Source: Myxocyprinus asiaticus
Lineage: Eukaryota > Chordata > Actinopteri > Cypriniformes > Catostomidae
Direction of reading: 5' to 3'
NCBI RefSeq assembly: GCF_019703515.2
Contig: NC_059373.1
Span: 12,745,281-12,809,280, forward strand
DNA: 64,000 nt
This document shows, piece by piece, positions 1 to 12,808 of this stretch (the stretch's first letter is position 1; each line of letters starts with the position of its first letter). The notes beneath the pieces were generated by a model. It was given only the letters and a program-made list of their open reading frames with translations, searched no databases and was not told the origin of the DNA. The position numbers and the translations under genes are program-made.

Positions 1-1260
1 TATTGCAGATTTTACAGTGAAAATGCCACGGAAACATAAATGAAACATAACTGTTCTTTATTTAAAATGCTATTAGGGGTGTAAAAAGGAATCAACCTGA
101 CAATGAAAATTCAATGCATTGATTAAAGGATTTAATAATCAATTATAATAACTCACAATAATAATAATACCCAATGAATTATGCATTCATTTATTACCCA
201 AAATACAATTCTTGAGATATGTTCGGGTTGTAAAAATCCACTATATACAGATCCACTTTCTGTGTAGACTTTGTTCATTGTACTTCCAGTTACATTTGGG
301 TCTTCATTATGTTTTCGAAAATAATAATAAAAAGTAGCAAAATAATCGGATTGCACCAAACCAAATTGTGACCAAATGTCAGATGGCATGATGCATCATT
401 GTCAGAGCAAATATTTAAACCCCTAAATGAAATAGTTTGGTATTTTAGAGTATTATTTAATGTTTGTCTCTTATTTTCTGTTAAAATCCTTAATCTCACA
501 GTATGCAGGGAATTATGTTCAGTGTTGAAAACAGCCAGACAGTATTGTCTTTTTCAAATGCTGTTGCCAGAGACTGTGGGACATATTATCTCTGTTGAGA
601 AATGAACAGCAGATTACAACATTATTGTGTATTAGAAGAAACACAATAGAAACAGCACTTTCAATAGTTCTCTCTCTCTCTGTACATGTTCTTCAGATGA
701 TGCACTACAGAATTTCAATAAAGCTGTACTCTTTGTTATTGTTCATTATATTTAGAGTTGTTTTACTGAACTGAAGCTTATGTAGAGGTTATATTTTCCA
801 TGTGCATACACAACACCAGTGTCAGATATTGACATTACAATTAAAGGGCAATATTTGCCCCCTGCATTTGATTCTCAGGGGCATTTTCTAACATTATGAG
901 AGTTTTTTTTTCTTCTAACTATTAAAAAAATTATACTGTATGTCATCCTTTCAGGTTAAATGCTTAAATTTAACCAGTTCATTAACATTACAAGAAATTA
1001 AATACATTACTAAGCTGAGAAAAGAATATTAAGACCTTTATCAGATAAAAGAATAAGTAAAAAAACAGAGGAATTTATTACGAGGGCATTTTGTGCCCCA
1101 AAATGTTTAATTATGGGATCATTTTTGTCACATTCAGTGGCCTTTTTGACCTGAGCCCCCCTTAATTTCTGACCCTGGCATACACACAGGTCTTACCATC
1201 TCATATTGAGTTAAACAATTACACTCACCAAGTGATGCTCTTTCTTTTTTTCTTTTTTCT
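1..1260. other. Upstream DNA, no gene recognised
   Basis: This is AT-rich sequence with only short open frames. None has a recognisable motif or convincing splice sites. A CT-rich run lies near 670-680 and a T-rich run at 1243-1268 marks the tail of the neighbouring SINE. I see no promoter, RNA gene or conserved exon here. Confidence 0.5.
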
Positions 1261-1536
1261 TTTTTTTAATCCCCTTTTCTCCCCAATTTGGAATGCCCAA
1301 TTCCCACTACTTAGTAGGTCCTCATGGTGGCGCGGTTACTTACCTCAGTCTGGGTGGCGGAGGACAAGTCTCAGTTGCCTCTGCTTCTGAGACCGTCAAT
1401 CTGTGCATCTCATCACGTGGCTCGTTGCGCATGACACCGCGGAGACTCCCAGCATGTGGAGGCTCGATCATGCTATTCTCCCTCACGACTCCAGGGGTGT
1501 TAGTCAGCATCAGTATTCGCTGAGCTACTCAGGCCC
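1261..1536 (-). repeat. tRNA-derived SINE, internally deleted copy
   Basis: Read on the minus strand, the right end (about 1518-1536) begins like a tRNA gene, with a TAGCTCAG box A core. The body then matches the two other copies in this window at 30253-30670 and 44540-44921. The T-rich left end (1243-1268) corresponds to the A-rich SINE tail. About 100 bases of the middle present in the other two copies are missing. Short open frames across it are spurious. Confidence 0.75.
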
Positions 1537-2340
1537 CCATGATGCTCTTTCTTTAAGAGATTTCATATACCAGTTAAATTGTGGCCCTGAAAAGAAGGAT
1601 AGGTGCATACAAAAAAATAAGGCTCATTGATCTATGCCTGTTCTTATGTATACCACATAGCCTAATGTCTGTCATTTTCCAAATTTGAAATGGAAACCCT
1701 TTCTCAAGGACACTTCAATGATGGATAAAATCTCACAAGAGATTCATAACGTAGTTTTCATAAAATTAAATTGATATAAGGAATCTTAACTGTTGATCGA
1801 CAGCCATTTCTTTGTTTATCATGCAGGGAACACCAACAAAAACGACTGGTTTTGAACATGGCACCATGTTTTTTTTTATGTGGCAATATCAAGCAGGGCC
1901 GTAGCTAGTGGGGTGAAAGGTGGTAATGATCCTAGGGGCCCACAGGTCCAGGGAGGCCCCACAACAAATTCTAAACTGTATTTTTTAATAGGTATATACA
2001 GTCAGGGGGCCCAGAATCAAGTATCATTCTTTGAATTACCTTGAAGCACTGTTAATAGTTGACCCACTGGTCTTTGTTCATCACACTAACAAAAAAAAAA
2101 AAAAAAAAAAAGAACCTCTCCTCTCCTCATCCCCCCTGGAATCTACGCTTCTGATTCAGTATAATTATACAATCAACGTACCATTTACCCCCGCATTAAT
2201 TTTTTGTGAGGGAAAACTAAAAATTTACCACAAAAGTGCGGGTTCACAGTAGGTATTTACCTCTCTAAAATGTACGCTACCACTACACTTCTTGTATTAA
2301 AAGAGTTATTTCTGATTTTCTGTATAAATAATGATAAGAT
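1537..2340. other. Intergenic, repeat fragment and A-run
   Basis: No gene is seen. Near 1895-1960 there is sequence starting GGGCCGTAGCTAG that reads like the end of a dispersed repeat, but its partner end was not found. A run of about 20 A lies at 2091-2111. Confidence 0.4.
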
Positions 2341-2523
2341 ATCGGTCCAATCCGCAGCAACAGTCCCGCGCTGGCTATCTTTAAAAGCTCGCGCGGCTGG
2401 GCTTCCCTTCCGGCGTCACGTGCTTGATCAGCTGTTCAGCGGCACATCCGCCTGACTCGCGCGAAAGTGTTTACATGCAGACAGCTCGGCACAGAATGGG
2501 CAGACCCGCTTGAAGCTTTGCAG
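2341..2523 (+). promoter_or_regulatory. tbc1d5: CpG-rich promoter and probable non-coding first exon of tbc1d5
   Basis: This is the only clearly GC- and CpG-rich stretch in the first 13 kb. In order it holds a CCAAT box (2347-2351), a TATA-like TTTAAAAG (2380-2387), an ETS-type CTTCCGGC (2407-2414) and an E-box GTCACGTG (2415-2422). It ends in a good splice donor, CAG|GTAAAA, after 2523. No long open frame begins here, which fits a 5' UTR exon. The next convincing + strand exon is tbc1d5 coding exon 1 near 13434, so this probably starts tbc1d5. The link is inferred, and the promoter could instead or also serve a gene to the left. Confidence 0.55.
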
Positions 2524-4144
2524 GTAAAAAATATGCGGCAATTTCCCTTTACTGTAATAAGACTGCTGTTTACGACTATTGGCGTGCTCTTCAAATCTGA
2601 ATGTAGCGACGTCAAGTGTGAAACGTTATTCAAGGATTCATATCGGAAATGTGGAGCTGCCAGCCCCATAAGGCCTTTACGCTCAGAATCTTCATCAATA
2701 AGTATTATACTTATATAAAAATATGATGTATTTTCCTCATGTTAAACCCAAACACTAAGCGTTGTCGACATAGATATACAGTGATTATAAGAAGCATTTG
2801 AATTTGGCTTGTAGGCGTTTTATTAGAGATATTGGGGTGCCTGTAAATCTCAAATTATGTTTGATTATGCAATAGATGGCTGTCTTGTCTACATAAATAG
2901 TTTAATGTCTTTTCCATCCGCTGCATCCTTTTTCTTTTTTCTTAATTTTATCACTAATTTAGCATGACTTTAGGGAAGATACTGTTACATTTGTGACGGA
3001 TGATGTGGTTGAAATATTGTGCCCTTTCCATTTTTCTCTACTTCGAGTTCTGATGCAGGGATTGCATTTTTGCTGATAGTCTTTCTTTCTTTCTTTTTTT
3101 TTTTTTTTGCTTCAGTTGATAACTGATATGATGGCCAAGATTGTAAATCTATACTATTCTGCATTAAATGCAAATATCCATGAAGTAAAATTAGTCATCA
3201 GTACATCATAATATAGGTATACTAAAAAAGATTACTAAGATTGGCCAATACTGATATGTCCTGCATCCTTAGTTCTGATTAGGTAACTTTAACATTTGCA
3301 ACAATTTTTTTGGTGCCTTTTAATGGTTCTGTAGCCTTTTATGTTTTTGGTGAAATGTTGTGACATTATGATCTTACTTTGTGACGCTGGACAGCATGAT
3401 CTTTAGAGATGACGATACGGTTAGCTTTGGACCTGAGGGCGCAGAGTGTGAATAACAGAAAAAAACTTGCACTGCCATCACAAGATCAGCCTCCAGTGCA
3501 CATTCACACACACTTGGTGACAAGAGTTCGGCATCTGTCATGCTGGAGTGTCTAATGTATACAAACCATGTCCGATTTCAATTACCTCATGAGGTTTGGT
3601 CGATTCATGTTTGGAGAAAGCTTGCTAGAGTAATCTCAACTTGTGCAACACTGAACAGTAACTTTTTAAAGCTCAGTAATAATAGAAAACACTTAAGTTC
3701 TATGATTTGGAAGGACTTGGGAATGCTGATGTTTTTGGCAAGTTGTTTTCAAATTGAAAGAGGCCTAAAGAGAGGGTGCGTGTGTATGTGGTTGTCTTTA
3801 TGTGCAGTCGCATGTACAGTATATGCCAGAACAGAACCGTAGTTGATGTACTGTGATTTTGGGACATGTGTGCACATGCTATTGTTAATTTAGTACTCCT
3901 GTATTATTGTGACTAAGCAGTTCACTGCACTAATGTACAGTGTTTCATAATGCTGGATTTTTGAGTTCACACAGTAAGCTTTTAGAATTCCAGGGAGTCA
4001 TGTGATTGGTTCAGGAGTCCTGCTCTCTAATTGGCTGATGAAGTGAAGGCATGTGAGTGTGTTTAACAGGTTTAGGCCTAGCCAGCTTCTGTAACTCTCC
4101 TCATCGGGTTTCTGCTACTGTGTGCTGCATCAACACACTTAATA
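2524..4144. other. Probable tbc1d5 first intron, no exon seen
   Basis: The sequence is AT-rich with a pyrimidine run at 3080-3109 and no recognisable exon. The 100-codon open frame near 3540 has no family features and I treat it as chance. Confidence 0.4.
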
Positions 4145-4872
4145 AGCTGGGTTTCCATCCATGTATTTTTATGTGCATTTTGCGATATTGCTTAAAAACT
4201 TCTGGATGAAAACACCAAGATGCGAATAAAACCTCCAAAATGCACATCAAAAAACATATGCTTGCTTGAGGTGGATATATTTTTTATTCGATAAGAAGAA
4301 ATGCGCATGATACTATGATGGAAACACATTCACTGAATAAACTCCTATTGAATTTATTAGGAATACAAGATGCGCATCAAAAAAATCATGTGACTGAATA
4401 ATTAGTTCATAACTGGACTAACCAGCGGAACAATCATCGCATATGAAATGTTGCTCTGGTCATCCTGAAATAATGGTGTCCTGATAATCCAAAGTCTGCA
4501 ATGAATTTGCAGAGCAAATAAATCAAATACAAACTTGAACTGTGCAAAAGAGCAGGTTTATTGACACTTTTGAAAAATATCTTCTAGATCTGCAGTGTAA
4601 AGTCATCAGGATGGAGGAACGCACACACATAGTGCTCCCAGAACTGTGTGACACGCTGACGCTACCAGACATGAGACAAGTTCTTTACTGTGTTTTGTCT
4701 GCGTGTTCTAAACCGCTAGTATTTTATTAATAAAAGAGTCACAGTGGCTACAATTTATCCGGAAGTGATGATTTTGTCCTTTTGAACACATGGGAAAGAA
4801 AGGCAGCTTTATTCGCACATTGTTTTACAATTTTATTTCATTAAATTTGCAACTTGGATGGAAACATAGCTA
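4145..4872. repeat. Non-autonomous DNA transposon with terminal inverted repeats
   Basis: The left end reads AGCTGGGTTTCCATCCA and the right end, reverse complemented, reads AGCTATGTTTCCATCCA. The interior has further inverted similarity (GATGCGAATAAAA, ATGCGCAT) and no coding capacity. This fits a MITE-like element of unassigned superfamily. Confidence 0.7.
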
Positions 4873-7503
4873 CTGAAATGTAGCTTTTCTGAGCTATTTT
4901 CTATCTGATGAAACTCTTTAAATGTTTGGCAGATTATTTAGTGAATTTTAATAGTCTAAAATACATTTCTGTTTGCATTTGTCATTCTTTAAATGGCTAT
5001 TTCACCTTGTTGCAGTTGTGAGATTATTTCGGAAAGGCTTGTTTGTTTCATTGCCTTGTTCTGGTTTCACACAGGTTTCTGTTTCAGTAATTCTCTGCAG
5101 TAGTTTTTCAGTTCCTCATTTCATTATCTTACTTACACAGGCATTCTCTTTGTAAGAGATCTAGAATTCAATCTGTAATCAAAAATAAGCACAATAAACA
5201 TTATGGATAATTCTCCTTAGCCCAGGCCTTGCCTGACAATTCACCTCACTAGGCCTGTTAGTCACACTCTCCTGTTGGAAACACAGATTCATGCTTGAAC
5301 TATGAACACAGAACACAAATCACTTATGGATATCTACTAGAGTTTAGTGAGTTCTTTTTTTTTTTTTTAAGCTATCAGAGAGCAGGAAGAGGGAGCACAC
5401 TTGCGCAGCCTGGTCTCATAGTGAAAACATGACTCTATATAATTTTTTATATATATACAATACTTGTTATACGTGTGTCCAGGTACAGTTCCCTGCAGTT
5501 TCCAGGTGAAATAAACACTAGAGGTTTTGGAGACTATTGTATTGATGAGCAGCGGGACTACAAGCTAATAAGGGCCATTCTAGAAGCACCACGAAATGAT
5601 GTGGTTGGTTCAGAAAATGTGATTTTTCATTTTGCTTCTGCATTTTAAAACACTAATGATTAGGTTAAGGCATTGATAAGGTAAGGATGTATTTTTTAAC
5701 GTCTCATTTATATTTGAAAACACTATTGTTAGGTTCAGGCAAAGGTTTTACGTTAGGGAGGTATGTTTTAAAAACATCCATCTAAAATTCGCCTTAAAAC
5801 CTCGTCTGAATATGACACCATTTTACTCTCTTTTGGCGCCCCCAGCTGGACATTCCACTGGAATCCTGCAGCCAAACGTGTTATACAGCATGTAAATTTT
5901 GAATTGCAAAAATGTTGTCATGATATCAGGGTGACAACAGAATATAAACTGATGATCTTTCTGTGATGTACTGGATGATCCTCTCTGTTCTCATGGCTAA
6001 CTCCAATCAGGCTTTTCTCATTGATTTATGTATGTATGCATGCATAAGTGTATCTGTATGGAAACACAAGCACTGAAATTTGGTCCTGCATCTGAATCTG
6101 AGTAATTTCTCCCACCACCACAATTATTTGATTCAGTGGTTAATGCATGCTTGCTGTGTTTATATAGGGAATCAAATATGCAAGGATTTATTTTAGGAGT
6201 GATTGCATCAGTGCTGCCTTTAGCCCGAAGCTGTGACAGTAGATGCAGTATATCTATCATAGAAACAGGCTGAACATTAAGCAAAGGTTTCATGCTACAC
6301 CAATTAAATAGTTCAGGTACCTAGTGAAACTTCATACTCCCACAATTTAACAGCATTAGTCCATAACATTATTAGCTAGTTATAGAAGACTATATTTTTA
6401 CTTGTTTTTACATCATAATATTATTTTTTGTGATGATCTTTGGGTTTAATTCCTTTGTGTAAATGGTACCAAGTAGGTCAGTTTCATTATTATTGTTTTA
6501 TTTAGCTTAATTTATTATTTATATGTGTGGTTTGACTTCATCATTCGTCTAGTTGTCTCTGAGGCATTATGTTAATTTTCTTCACTGTACTTCGCTGCAA
6601 AGGATCCTGAGAATCCCCACTGTAACAGATGTAATCGAGCTGGTTGTTTCAGTAATTCAAGTAGATTAAAAAAGGGGCAATGGCTGGTAATAATTCAGAC
6701 TTAACAGTTTGTAATTATTATCATTTATTTGGATAATTTTGTTCACTTAAAACCTATAGAGATTGTCATTGTATGTTGTTGTGGTGCCACTGCCACCCCA
6801 CCTCCAAAGGACATTTTTCGAGCATCATTTGGTTACAAGATTGCCAATAAACCACTGTCACTTATTATGTGTGTGCTGCATGGGCTGTGTTGGTGTGCTG
6901 AGATATTAGATCAGTGTTTATTAGTTTATCTACATAATTAATAAAGGACATTGGCTTGAAGTTATTTGTGTTGACAACAAAAAACAACTTTATTAAAAAA
7001 AGAACAAAATTGGTTTAAAAATAGAAAACAATGGACAGGCAGGCTGGTTTTCCATAATACTGTCACATAGTTGTCTGGCTTTCTTTTGTGAGACTTGCAT
7101 TGTTGTTGTTCTTTTGGCTAGGAATCAATTCCAAACAGTGCTTGGCACTGCCAGTGTGTTTACTTACACACACTCAGAGCAGAGGAGCAATCATCTCGCA
7201 TATTAAACAGGTCAAATAGAGCCCTTTGATAGCCTTTTTATTCTAGTCAAGATTGTGTTGTTTGCATGTTTCAAACATATTCTGCACATGATTAGGCATG
7301 TGTGTGCCCACCTATGTTAGCATGGCTGGTTTTACAGGTAAATTAATGCTAAGCTGTGTCCCAAATGACACACACTATGCGCTTACAATATGTACTCAGC
7401 CATATAGTGTATGAATTTTCAAAGTGTAGTACTAATGTTGTTTTTACTACACAGAAGCACTCACTGTGTTTCACCTGACAGAGGTACATTTGAAACACAT
7501 ACA
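4873..7503. other. Intronic or intergenic DNA, no gene seen
   Basis: AT-rich sequence with short T-runs. No exon, tRNA or transposase motif was recognised. Open frames of 60-91 codons here lack any family signature. Confidence 0.4.
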
Positions 7504-7615
7504 GGCTGCATTTCCCAAAAGCATCGTAAGCCTAAGTAGATCGTAGAAACCACTGGCGCCAATGGTCTCTATGAAAAACTTAAGCTTGTGATGCTTTTGG
7601 GAAACACAACCACAA
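7504..7615. repeat. Short palindromic MITE
   Basis: The ends GCATTTCCCAAAAGCATC and GATGCTTTTGGGAAA are inverted copies about 110 bases apart, with a short middle. The pattern is typical of miniature foldback elements in fish genomes. Confidence 0.65.
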
Positions 7616-7838
7616 TGCGTTGCCGCTAGCATTAGCGTGTTAGCCAAATTCAGTTCAACACTTGTATTTCAAATAATGTACATATTCACACAGCATGGGG
7701 TGATGGTAAAGCATTGAACGTACATTTTGTAAGGTGCTGTCTTCACAAATGTTTTGCTAGTGGACATACACCATTAATTACAATTGTTTTGTCTGGCCAG
7801 CAGTAACTTCCGCTAATCTGCTCACGTCCACAATAGAC

Positions 7839-8331
7839 TTGGAACACATTTTGGGAAAACTTGAACATTTCGAAAATATGAACCGAAGGAATAACATACG
7901 AATTGTTGGAATTCCTGAGCATGAAGAGGGCAGAGATGTGGTGAAATTCCTGGACGAGCTCTTCCCGAGTCTGCTCGACTTAACAGGCCATAAGCTGGAA
8001 ATCGAGCGAGCTCGCGGATCTGCTGGGGTAGACAGTCCCCGATCGATTCTGGCCAGATTTCTGAGATCATCCGACAAAGAACTCGTTGCGCCAGGCGAGG
8101 AGCAAAAGAAAGCTTTCTTGGAAGAATCACAGTATTTTCTTGTTCCCAGACTTTGCGAATGCGACGAGAGAAACGCGATCGGTTCAAGGAATGTAAGAAA
8201 CTCTTACATCAACGGAAGATCGCTTTTGCACTGATGTTTCCGGCCAAACTGAGAATAGACACCAAGGACGGCAGCAAAGTATTTTTATGCCCCAAAAAAA
8301 TACTGGCCTTCATACAAACTATGGGTGAGTA
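7839..8331 (+). pseudogene. L1 ORF1 remnant, frameshifted
   Basis: The first frame from 7839 gives an ORF1-like stretch including RRNNIRIVGIPE (residues 16-27), typical of the RNA-binding domain of fish L1 ORF1 proteins. The reading frame then shifts near 8140-8160. A second frame from about 8160 to a TAA at 8329-8331 holds the C-terminal domain with LMFPAKLRID. The upstream coiled-coil part is missing. The product would be a nucleic-acid chaperone of the LINE ribonucleoprotein, but this copy cannot encode it intact. Confidence 0.75.
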
Positions 8332-9339
8332 AACCATTGGGTGTTTCTTATGTGAGTGGACTAACTCGCTGTTCAGTGTCTCAATTGTCTGAGGAAGCTG
8401 GGCGCCATTTTCGTTTCTTTCTACGTTGGCTCCGCCTGGCTGCTGGAGTTTGTTTGTGGCATGACACTCCAAGAAACCTTTGCATTGATGGAAGATCGCT
8501 TTTACACTGAAGTTCCCGGCCAGATTGAGAATGGACACTATGGATGACCGCAAAATATTTACATGCTCACATAAAGGATGTCTTTTATAAAGTTGTCGGA
8601 CTGAGTAAGTCATGATGTATTTTTTTTTTTAGGCGGCATCCGAGTGAATTTGACTCGCTCAATACACACTTGATCATCTGAGGAACCGGGATGCCTGTTT
8701 TGTTTCTTTGTGCTAGCTCCGCCTAGTGGCTGGAGTTTGTTTTGTGGAATAATACTCCTCCGGGTCAGCTGTGGATGAATCTGATTGTTGTTTGTGCATA
8801 CACCTCCTGTTGGCGGGAGTTTGTTTTTGTGGAGTATTTTTAAGGGACATTAGAATGAATACATCATCTGCTGAACTCATAACAGCCAGCTCACTGAACA
8901 ATTGTCTGTCTGTCCGAGGAAACTGAACGGCTTTATATCAGCTGGAGTTTGTTTTGTGGAGGAACACACCTTCAAGACAGTTTTGCAAATTAATCTACAT
9001 GTTCTTTGTGTTTATTCTGCCTATTGGCTGGAGTTTGTTTTACAGAGTATTTTCTGTTATGTAATTTTTCTTCACAAAACCTGTGCAGAAGCACCGGACT
9101 TGAGCAATCCGACGGCAAAGTTGTCGCGGGTGTTTTCGCATGCGTACATGGACTCTTTGAGTTTGGAGGGACTGACGCCTGTTTGCGCTATCGTGCATGG
9201 GGTTTATGTGCACGTTTTTCTTTTTTCTGTTCGTTTTGTTCAGGGGGAAGTTCTGGGTTTGATTGTTGCATTAATGGGAAATTTGGTCTGTATAATCTTG
9301 CTTTTGACAATTTTTATTTTTATTTTTTATTATATCAAT

Positions 9340-12266
9340 ATGTCAAATGTTAATGTGAATGGGTTGTGGCACCCCATAAAAAGAAGGAAGGTTATTTATT
9401 TTCTTAAGTGTAAGAAATGTGATATAGTGTTTCTTCAAGAAACGCATCTTTCCCCGCAGGAAGCTGAAAAATTTGGGAAGATATGGGGTGGACATGTTTT
9501 CTTTAGTGATGGCTCAAGTAAGAGCAGGGGGGTCATTATATTGATAAAAGGAAGAGTCATTATTATTTTAGCAGACATTATGGGGCAAAGGTTGATTTTG
9601 GCTAATATTTACACACCTAACGCTGATGATCAGGGCTTTTTTATAGATCTTGAAGGGTTGTTGCAAACTGTTGGCACCCCTCATGATATAATATTGGGAG
9701 GAGACTTTAATTTATTGATGGACTCAGTCCTTGATCATAGTGAAGCAAAAGTGTGTCCCTTAGAGCAACATTAACGCTTCACAGGATGTGTAAAAAAATC
9801 TTGGTCTTGTAGATATCTGTCGACTTTTGAACCCATCTGGTAGGGATTATACTTTTTTATTTTTTATTTTTTTTCATCTGTTGACTGCTCAATTGGAAAC
9901 ATTTTAGTCTCGGATCACGCCCTGGTGAGTTTAGAGATGTTGCCACATACAGAGAAAAAGAAATCATATAGTTGGCACTTTAATGTATCCCTTTTCAAAA
10001 TCCTGATTTCCAACAAATGTTAAAGACTGAAATCAATATTTATATGGAGACCATCTGGTCCTCAGTATCCTCGGTGGCCATGGCTTGGGAGGCACTTAAG
10101 GCTGTTCTTAGGGGTCGGATCATACAGCATGCCTCATTCATCCAGAAATATAAAGCACGAGAACTCATGGAGTTGGAAGGGACTATAAAAAGTGCAGAAG
10201 CAGAGCTGAAGCGCCGAATGTCGTCTGATGGCCTCAGAGAATTGACCCGACTAAAATATAGATATAGTACTATTTTGTCGCGAAAAGTGGAGTTTTGGTA
10301 GTCATACTTTGAGTCGGGTGACAAAGCAGGAAAACTTTTGGCTAGATATATAAAGCAGAGAGAGTCTTTGTCTACCATTCCCTCAGTGAAATCTGCTGGT
10401 GGTGAAATTTTTACCTCAGCCACTGATACTAATAATGCTTTTAAAGAATTCTATATTGATCTTTACAGTTCCACATCTTCGTCTACTTACAAAGTTATTA
10501 GAAACTTTGTGGAACCATTAGTTCTCCATAAATTGACGACTGAGCAAAAAATTCTCTTGATTCTGAGATAACCTTGGAGGAGCTTGATGAGGTAATTAAG
10601 GCCTTACCTACAGGCAAGGCTCCCGGGCCAGACGGGTTGGCCGCTGAATTTTTTAGATCTTATGCTACAGAATTGGCTCCACTTTTGTTAGAAGTTTATA
10701 CAGAATCATTAAAGAATGGAAAGCTTCCCCCAACCATGACACAAGCCCGGATCAGTCTGATTCTTAAAAAGGACAAAGATCCAAGCGAGTGTAACAGTTA
10801 CCATCCAATTTCCCTGATCCAGTTAGATGTAAAAATTTTGGCTAACCAATTAAGTTATGACATCTATTATACATATAGATCAGGTGGGGTTTATTTGGGG
10901 CCACAGCTCTTCTGATAACATCAGGCGTCTCATCAATATCATGTGGTCAGTAGCGAATGATCAGTCTCCAGTCGCTGCCATCTCACTTGATGCCGAAAAG
11001 GCGTTTGATATGGTAGAATGGGATTATCTTTTTAAGATTTTGGAAATATATGGGTTTGGGAATACTTTTATTGGATGGATTAAGTTACTTAACATACACC
11101 CGGTAGCGGCAGTACAAACAGATGGATTAATTTCAGATTATTTTACTCTGGACAGGGGCACCCGGCAGGGTTGCCCTCTTTCCCCATTATTGTTCTGTCT
11201 TGCCCTGGAACCATTAGCAGCTGCGATAAGAAAGGAGGATGATTTTCCAGGGGTGATGGGGGGAGGAGTGGTGCATAAGCTTCTACTTTACGCAGACGAT
11301 ATTTTATTATTCATCTCCAACCCTACTAGATCTATGCCTTGCCTCCACAGAATTATTAATTCCTTTTCTAAATTTTCGGGATACAGAGGTTAATTGGTCT
11401 AAATCCGAAGCTTTGGCTTTGACAGCGTACTGCCCAGTAACAGCTTTTCAGCAGGGTGCCTTCCAGTGGCCCAAACAGGGCATTAAGTATTTGGGCATTT
11501 TATTCACAGCAAATTTATGTGATTTAATCAGAGTTAATTTTGAGCCTCTAATAAAAAGGTTTTCGAGCTATGTGGGCAGGTGGGCTTCATTACATTTATC
11601 AATTGGGAAGGTTAATGTTATTAAAATGAATTGTATTCCAAAATTTAACTACCTGCTGCAGTCTCTCCCTGTAGATGTCCCCCTCTCTTATTTTAAGCAA
11701 TTTGATAACATAATGAAGGATCCTAAAAAGCATCAAGTCTGCATCTAGAGATGCAAAGGTCCGTCTAATGCAATTTAAGATTTTGCATCGGTTCTACTGG
11801 ACCCCTTCTAGATTGTATAGGTTGGGTCTTAAAGACACCCACCTGCTGGCGGTGCCAAACAGAAGACAGGGACACAATACATGTATTTTGGGGATGTGTA
11901 AAGATCCAAGAATTTTGGTTGAGGGTTCAGAACTTTATGAGTGAGGTGTTGAACACTGAACTTTCATTTAGCCCCAGACTCTGTATCCTGGGTGATGGGA
12001 TGACTCTGGACATTGGGGACAGTTATTTAAAAAGTTGGGTCCTAGCCGGAGTCATGAGTGGTAAAAAAAAATCATCCTCGGGGGATGGAAGTCGGCTGTG
12101 GCACCCTCATTTAGGGAATGGTGCGGGGAGATGGGCAAGATGGCGGCATTTGAGGAGATGTTTTTTAGAAGGAGGGGGGAAATGGGATTTGTTTGTCAAG
12201 AAGTGGGGGGGTTATTTGGCTTTTTTGGATGGTTCTCAGGGAATGGCTGTGGAGAGGGATTTGTAG
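9340..12266 (+). pseudogene. L1 ORF2 remnant (endonuclease and reverse transcriptase)
   Basis: From the ATG at 9340 the frame encodes an exonuclease-endonuclease-phosphatase type domain with QETHL, IYTPN and GGDFN, and stops at 9774. Further pieces in shifted frames follow. Positions 10574-10915 hold APGPDGL and ILKKDKDP. Positions 10857-11393 hold the reverse transcriptase blocks LDAEKAFD, TRQGCPLSPLLF and the catalytic YADD. Positions 11413-11748 and 11919-12266 hold C-terminal pieces. At least five frame breaks are visible, so it is not functional. It nicks and reverse transcribes in intact relatives. Confidence 0.88.
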
Positions 12267-12557
12267 TTTAGTTGGGTATGTGTTTTATTGATTTTGTTTG
12301 AATGTATATCTTGTTTTTTTTTAATGTATTTTTTGTATTTTATTTTGATGATTTAATTGTTGGTGACCACAGTACTGCATGTTGGGGGGGGTGATAATGT
12401 TAATAATTGATTCCATTTTTTTATGTTGTGTTTGTTTTATTTTTGGAATCAATAAAATTGTTATTAACAAAAAAAAAAAAAAAGAAAGAAAAGAAAACAT
12501 GCTTCTCTGTACTCTGAAATAGACTTTGCGTCTGAATTAGAAACTAAACTTTTGCTT

Positions 12558-12808
12558 AAGGAATATTTCGGATTCAATACAAGTTAGGCTCAATTATAAT
12601 ATATTTTACTCTTTCTTTAAAAAAGCAAAAAATGAGGTTACAGTGAGGCACTTTCAATGGAAGGGAATGGGGCCAATTTTAGGGTTTAAAGGCAGGATTT
12701 TTTATTTTATTTAAGAGGTCAGAATTATTTTGTGGTTGTCAACTTTATGCCACAAATGCTGTTGATTGAGGTCAACTTGTATTAAACCCAGAATATTCCT
12801 TTTAGCTA
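12558..12808. repeat. MITE family M2, short copy
   Basis: The left end AAGGAATATTTCGGATTCAA and the right end TTGTATTAAACCCAGAATAT are inverted relatives. Shared internal text such as GGTTACAGTGAGGCACTT is also found in the copies at 31430-32592 and 56830-57470. It is non-coding. The superfamily was not assigned. Confidence 0.75.

Larger units (their letters stand above)
7795..12484 (+). mobile_element. L1-like LINE retrotransposon, decayed
   Basis: An ORF1 remnant, a repeat-rich linker, an ORF2 with endonuclease and reverse transcriptase motifs, and a 3' end of AATCAATAAAATTG followed by an A-rich tail (12469 onward) are in the expected order. The left end lacks a recognisable 5' UTR, so the copy is 5' truncated. 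Frameshifts and stops break both ORFs. A deletion near 11725 removes part of the ORF2 C-terminal region that the second copy at 53041-54787 partly retains. It lies in the probable first intron of tbc1d5 in the same orientation as the gene. Confidence 0.88.

Noticed and set aside
7839..8234. A 131-codon frame as a host gene
   Set aside because: The RRNNIRIVGIPE block and the downstream LMFPAKLRID piece identify it as L1 ORF1.
8902..9774. A 290-codon frame that could be taken for a host nuclease gene
   Set aside because: Its C-terminal part has LINE endonuclease motifs (QETHL, GGDFN) and continues in other frames into a reverse transcriptase, so it is a retrotransposon remnant. The N-terminal part is linker read-through.
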